Shown: positions 61,016-64,000 of the stretch, in pieces | How positions within the stretch are numbered: position 1 is the first letter of the stretch | Layout of the letters: every line of letters begins with the position of its first letter | Assembly (NCBI RefSeq): GCF_900116405.1 | Contig: NZ_FPAQ01000001.1 | Coordinates: 82,293 to 146,292, forward strand | Direction of reading: 5' to 3' | From: Halomonas saccharevitans | Lineage (GTDB): Bacteria > Pseudomonadota > Gammaproteobacteria > Pseudomonadales > Halomonadaceae | DNA length: 64,000 nucleotides | The notes under the pieces: model-generated | The model's database searches: none | Told to the model about the DNA's origin: nothing | What the model saw: only the letters and a program-made list of their open reading frames with translations | Position numbers and translations under genes: made by a program

Positions 61016-62257
61016 ATGATCGACCGTCTCCCCTTCCTGATCGGGTTGCGCTATGTGCGGGCCAAGCGCCGCAACCACTTCATCTCCTTCATCTCCCTCA
61101 CCTCCATGCTGGGCCTCATGCTGGGGGTCGCGGTGCTCATCCTGGTGCTCTCCGTGATGAACGGCTTTGACCACGAGCTGCGCACCCGCGTGCTCGGCAT
61201 GGTGCCGCACACCAAGATCGAGTCGCCGGGTGGGCTCACCGGCTGGCAGTCCCTGGCCGAACGCCTCATCGAGCGCGAGCGGGTGATCGGCGCCGCGCCC
61301 TACGTGGAGCAGCAGGGCATGTTCTCGGTGGGCGGTCGCAACGAGGGCGCCATGGTCAACGGCATCGAGCCCGCCTGGGAGAGTCGCGTGTCGATCGTCG
61401 ACGAGAACATGCGTCAGGGCCGGCTCGACGACCTGAAAGCGGGCGAATGGAACGTCGTACTGGGCTCCATCCTCGCCCGCCGCCTGGGCGTGGGGGTGGG
61501 CGATCGCGTCACCCTGCTGGTGCCCGAGGCCTCGATCACCCCGGCCGGAGTGTTCCCCCGGCTCAAGCGTTTCACGGTGAGCGGCATCTTCAGCGTCGGC
61601 GCCGACCTGGACGCCGCCCTGGCCTATGCCCACATCGAGGACATGCAGACCCTGGCGCGCCTGGGCGATGCCGTGGGGGGGCTGCGCCTGGAGCTCGACG
61701 ACCTGTTCGTCGCCGGCAGCGAGACCCGCGCCATCATCAACGAGCTCGGCGCCGGCTACCGGGGGCTCGACTGGACCTACTCCCATGGCAATCTCTTCCA
61801 GGCGATCCAGATGGAAAAACGCATGATTGCGCTGCTGCTGACGGTGATCATCGCCGTGGCGGCCTTCAACATCGTCTCCACCCTGGTGATGGTGGTCACC
61901 GACAAGCGGGCCGATATCGCCATATTGCGCACCATCGGCGCCACGCCGCGCTCGATCATGGGTATCTTCATCGTTCAGGGACTGGCGATCGGGGTGATCG
62001 GCATCCTGGTCGGCGTCGCGGTGGGCGTGCTGCTGGCGCTGACCGTGTCGGACCTGATCGGCTGGGTGGAGAGCACCTTCGGCATCCACTTCCTCGATGC
62101 CGGCGTCTACTTCATCAGCGAGCTGCCCTCGCGTCTGATCTGGTCCGATGTGCGCAACATCGTCTCCGCGGCCTTCATCCTGACCTTCCTCTCGACCCTC
62201 TATCCGGCCTGGCGGGCCGCGCGGGTCCAGCCTGCCGAGGTACTGCGCTATGAGTGA
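61016..62257 (+). CDS. lolC: Lipoprotein-releasing system permease, LolC/LolE family
   Basis: This 413-residue MacB-type permease has one N-terminal helix (ISLTSMLGLMLGVAVLILVL), a large periplasmic domain (about residues 50-265) and three C-terminal helices with AFNIVSTLVMVVTDKRADIA. It extracts lipoproteins from the inner membrane and passes them to LolA. AAGGAA precedes the ATG at 61016. It overlaps lolD by 8 bp. Only one permease gene is present beside lolD, so LolC, LolE and single-type LolF cannot be told apart from position alone. Confidence 0.93.
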   Translation: MIDRLPFLIGLRYVRAKRRNHFISFISLTSMLGLMLGVAVLILVLSVMNGFDHELRTRVLGMVPHTKIESPGGLTGWQSLAERLIERERVIGAAPYVEQQGMFSVGGRNEGAMVNGIEPAWESRVSIVDENMRQGRLDDLKAGEWNVVLGSILARRLGVGVGDRVTLLVPEASITPAGVFPRLKRFTVSGIFSVGADLDAALAYAHIEDMQTLARLGDAVGGLRLELDDLFVAGSETRAIINELGAGYRGLDWTYSHGNLFQAIQMEKRMIALLLTVIIAVAAFNIVSTLVMVVTDKRADIAILRTIGATPRSIMGIFIVQGLAIGVIGILVGVAVGVLLALTVSDLIGWVESTFGIHFLDAGVYFISELPSRLIWSDVRNIVSAAFILTFLSTLYPAWRAARVQPAEVLRYE

Positions 62258-62987
62258 TACGGCCACGACGCCACGCCCCGCTGCGGCCAGCCGAGCGGGG
62301 CAGGTGATGCTCGAGTGTACGGATCTGACCCGCGTCTATCGCGAGGGGCCGCGGGATCTGACCGTTCTGGACGGCCTGGAGATGCGGGTGCAGGCGGGCG
62401 AGCGGGTCGCCGTGGTCGGCAGCTCCGGCTCCGGCAAGACCACGCTCTTGAACCTGCTGGGCGGGCTGGATCAGCCCAGCCGCGGTGAGGTGTGCATCGC
62501 CGGCGAATCGCTGCGGGCACTCAACGACGCCGACCTGGGGCGCTTTCGCAACCGCCAGATTGGCTTCGTCTATCAGTTCCATCACCTGCTGGCGGAGTTT
62601 ACGGCGCTCGAGAATGCGGCGCTGCCGCTGATCGTTCGCGGGCAGCGCAAGCGCCACGCCGAGGAGCGCGCCCGGGAGCTGCTCACGCGTGTCGGCATGG
62701 CCGACCGGGCCGATCACAAGCCGGGTGAGCTCTCCGGGGGCGAGCGCCAGCGGGTGGCCATCGCCCGGGCGCTGGTCACCGATCCGAGCCTGATGCTGAT
62801 GGATGAGCCCACCGGGAACCTTGACCAGACCACCGCGGCGAGCATCCTGTCGCTGATGGACGAGCTGGCGGCAAGCGCGGCCTGCGCCTTCGTGATCGTC
62901 ACCCACGATCCGGGGCTCGCCGCCCATCAGGATCGCGTCCTCCAGCTCGACGGCGGACGCCTGATCGAGCAGCCCGCTAGCGCCTGA
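62250..62987 (+). CDS. lolD: Lipoprotein-releasing ABC transporter ATPase LolD
   Basis: This 245-residue ABC ATPase has Walker A GSSGSGKTTLLNLLGGLDQP, signature LSGGERQRVAIARAL and Walker B LMLMDEPTGNLD. The FVYQFHHLLAEFTALENAAL segment is typical of LolD. It powers the adjoining permease. It has an additional 12-15 residues at the N-terminus compared with E. coli LolD (233). Confidence 0.95.
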   Translation: MSDTATTPRPAAASRAGQVMLECTDLTRVYREGPRDLTVLDGLEMRVQAGERVAVVGSSGSGKTTLLNLLGGLDQPSRGEVCIAGESLRALNDADLGRFRNRQIGFVYQFHHLLAEFTALENAALPLIVRGQRKRHAEERARELLTRVGMADRADHKPGELSGGERQRVAIARALVTDPSLMLMDEPTGNLDQTTAASILSLMDELAASAACAFVIVTHDPGLAAHQDRVLQLDGGRLIEQPASA

Positions 62988-63012
62988 ACGCGTCCGGTGG
63001 GGCGATGAAGCA

Positions 63013-63038
63013 GCGGCCGGCGCCTTGGCGCCGGCCGC
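63013..63038. terminator. Perfect GC palindrome between lolD and the DUF2062 gene
   Basis: GCGGCCGGCGCC (63013-63024) and GGCGCCGGCCGC (63027-63038) form a 12-bp stem with a TT loop, between convergent genes. There is no T-run, so termination strength is uncertain. Confidence 0.5.
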
Positions 63039-63050
63039 GTGCGTTGTGCG

Positions 63051-63593
63051 TCAGGGTTCCTGGGCGGCCTCGTGCGAGCGGCGGCGCCGGCGCGTGCGCT
63101 GACGCCAGCTGCGTGACACCTGCCAGCGCCAGATCAGGCGGATCGCCAGGTTGGCCAGGGCGGCGATGACCACCGCCGCGACCAGCGATCCTAGCGCGAG
63201 CGCCGGCAGGATCTCCACCAGCTGCTCGGCGATCCACTGAGTGGAGATATGATCAGGCGCCTGGCGCACGGGCGTATCCAGCAGCCAGGCGCCCAGGCGA
63301 TAGTTGCCGTAGAAGATCAGCGGCATGGTCAGCGGGTTGGTGATCCACACCAGGCCGATCGACAGTGGCAGGTTGCAGCGCGCCAGCCAGGCGCCCAGGG
63401 CGGCCACCAGCATCTGGAAGGGGATCGGTAGCAGGGCGCTGAACAGCCCCACGGAGAAGGCGTTAGCCACGCTGCGCCTTGTCAGCACCCACAGCGACGG
63501 ATTGCCGATCAGGTGGCCGACCACGCGCAGGGAGCGTCGGCGCCTGAGGGCGTCGGGATGAGGCAAGTAGCGCTGCAGGAGTCTGCGCGGCAT
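63051..63593 (-). CDS. DUF2062 domain-containing membrane protein
   Basis: This 180-residue protein begins MPRRLLQRYLPHPDALRRRR and has three to four hydrophobic segments, including SVGLFSALLPIPFQMLVAAL and IGLVWITNPLTMPLIFYGNY, which is the DUF2062 signature. The C-terminus is Arg-rich (SRSWRQRTRRRRRSHEAAQ). Function unknown. It lies divergently from comEC, an arrangement seen in related gammaproteobacteria. Confidence 0.88.
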   Translation of the reverse strand: MPRRLLQRYLPHPDALRRRRSLRVVGHLIGNPSLWVLTRRSVANAFSVGLFSALLPIPFQMLVAALGAWLARCNLPLSIGLVWITNPLTMPLIFYGNYRLGAWLLDTPVRQAPDHISTQWIAEQLVEILPALALGSLVAAVVIAALANLAIRLIWRWQVSRSWRQRTRRRRRSHEAAQEP

Positions 63594-63716
63594 GAAGACG
63601 AGCTCGCGGCGTCGAAACCCGAGCTATTATCCATAGAAGTCGCCTGCCTCGCCATGATGCGTCTCGCTGACACGATGGAGGGCGGGTTGCCATGCCTGCC
63701 GTTCAGGGACGACATC

Positions 63717-64000
63717 ATGCTGCTGGGTCTGGCCATTCCCCTGGCGCTCGCCGTGCTGGCTGGCGTGCTGGTGGGTCATCTCGTCATGCCGGGAAGCGCC
63801 GAGCTGCTCGCGCTCGCCCTCCTGGCGGCTCTGGCCGGGCGCCGCCCGCGACTCGCGCTGGGACTTCTGGTGACGGCCCTGGTTGCCGTGCAGCTGCTGA
63901 CGCTGCGCGGCGGCGAGCTCGCCCCGGGCCTGACTCGTCAGGACCTGCGTCTGGAGGGCTCGCTGATCTCGGTGCGCCGCGATGCGGGTCTCGCCCGAGT
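63717..64000 (+). CDS. comEC: DNA internalization protein ComEC/Rec2 (5' part, cut by window end)
   Basis: The frame is open from the ATG at 63717 to the end of the window (94 codons). It encodes a Leu/Ala-rich membrane start (MLLGLAIPLALAVLAGVLVG), further hydrophobic helices, and LRLEGSLISVRRDAGLAR, resembling the start of the DUF4131 domain of ComEC. AGGGAC precedes this ATG; earlier in-frame ATGs at 63654, 63657 and 63675 are possible. ComEC forms the inner-membrane channel for transforming DNA. The call rests on the N-terminal character and on the lolD/DUF2062/comEC neighbourhood. Confidence 0.75.
   Translation, partial: MLLGLAIPLALAVLAGVLVGHLVMPGSAELLALALLAALAGRRPRLALGLLVTALVAVQLLTLRGGELAPGLTRQDLRLEGSLISVRRDAGLAR

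Noticed and set aside
60872..62266. In-frame extension of aguA to over 800 codons
   Set aside because: The additional part is antisense to lolC and lacks any domain; the ATG at 60871 gives a normal agmatine deiminase N-terminus.

Overview
This window looks like core chromosome of a GC-rich gammaproteobacterium. Gene content and order fit a Halomonadaceae-like (Halomonas-type) organism. That placement is an inference from synteny, which closely tracks the Pseudomonas aeruginosa order (rpoN/lpt/kds - mla - murA - hisGD - algW - zapE - rplM/rpsI - petABC - sspAB - dolP/diaA/yraN/lpoA - rsmI - rnpB - dcw cluster - lpxC - dciA - secA - argJ), with lineage-specific differences. I see no insertion sequence, prophage, CRISPR array, tRNA or rRNA. 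Coding density is very high and the only partial genes are those cut by the window edges.

Layout. 1-5.7 kb: the 3' part of yhdP, then tldD, darP and pmbA (tldE). 5.8-9.4 kb, minus strand: the sigma-54 operon rpoN-hpf-ptsN-rapZ-ptsO (nitrogen-PTS, ribosome hibernation, envelope-sugar control). 9.6-14.0 kb, minus strand: LPS transport and Kdo synthesis (kdsD-kdsC-lptC-lptA-lptB) and a Ca2+/Na+ antiporter. 14.2-21.0 kb, plus strand: mlaFEDCB lipid trafficking, ibaG, murA, hisG, hisD. 21.1-25.1 kb: algW/degS-type periplasmic protease, a Nif3-like protein, zapG and zapE. 25.3-28.9 kb: rplM-rpsI and the cytochrome bc1 operon petABC. 29-34.6 kb: sspA-sspB, dolP, diaA, yraN, lpoA, rsmI. 34.6-52.6 kb: rnpB followed directly by the division and cell-wall cluster rsmH-ftsL-ftsI-murE-murF-mraY-murD-ftsW-murG-murC-ddlB-ftsQ, then a terminator/promoter break, ftsA-ftsZ and lpxC. 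52.7-58.8 kb: dciA, a small ORF in front of secA, secA, argJ and a Nudix-ThiE-like fusion. 58.9-64 kb: agmatine-to-putrescine genes aguB and aguA, a lolC/E-type permease with lolD, a DUF2062 membrane protein, and the start of comEC.

Functionally the window is dominated by envelope biogenesis: peptidoglycan precursors, septation, LPS synthesis and export, phospholipid retrograde transport, lipoprotein release and protein secretion. These are interleaved with translation and ribosome-maturation genes, respiration, histidine and arginine synthesis, and polyamine synthesis.

The most notable observations are four. (1) An unrecognised 118-codon ORF directly upstream of secA has a signal-peptide-like N-terminus and a C-terminal Arg-Gly-Pro-Pro four residues before the end; it resembles a secretion-monitoring translation-arrest leader (a SecM analogue). 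(2) A perfect-consensus sigma-54 promoter lies in front of rpoN itself. (3) mraZ is absent, so the cell-division cluster starts 56 nt after RNase P RNA. (4) ftsQ and ftsA are separated by an apparent terminator plus a new promoter.
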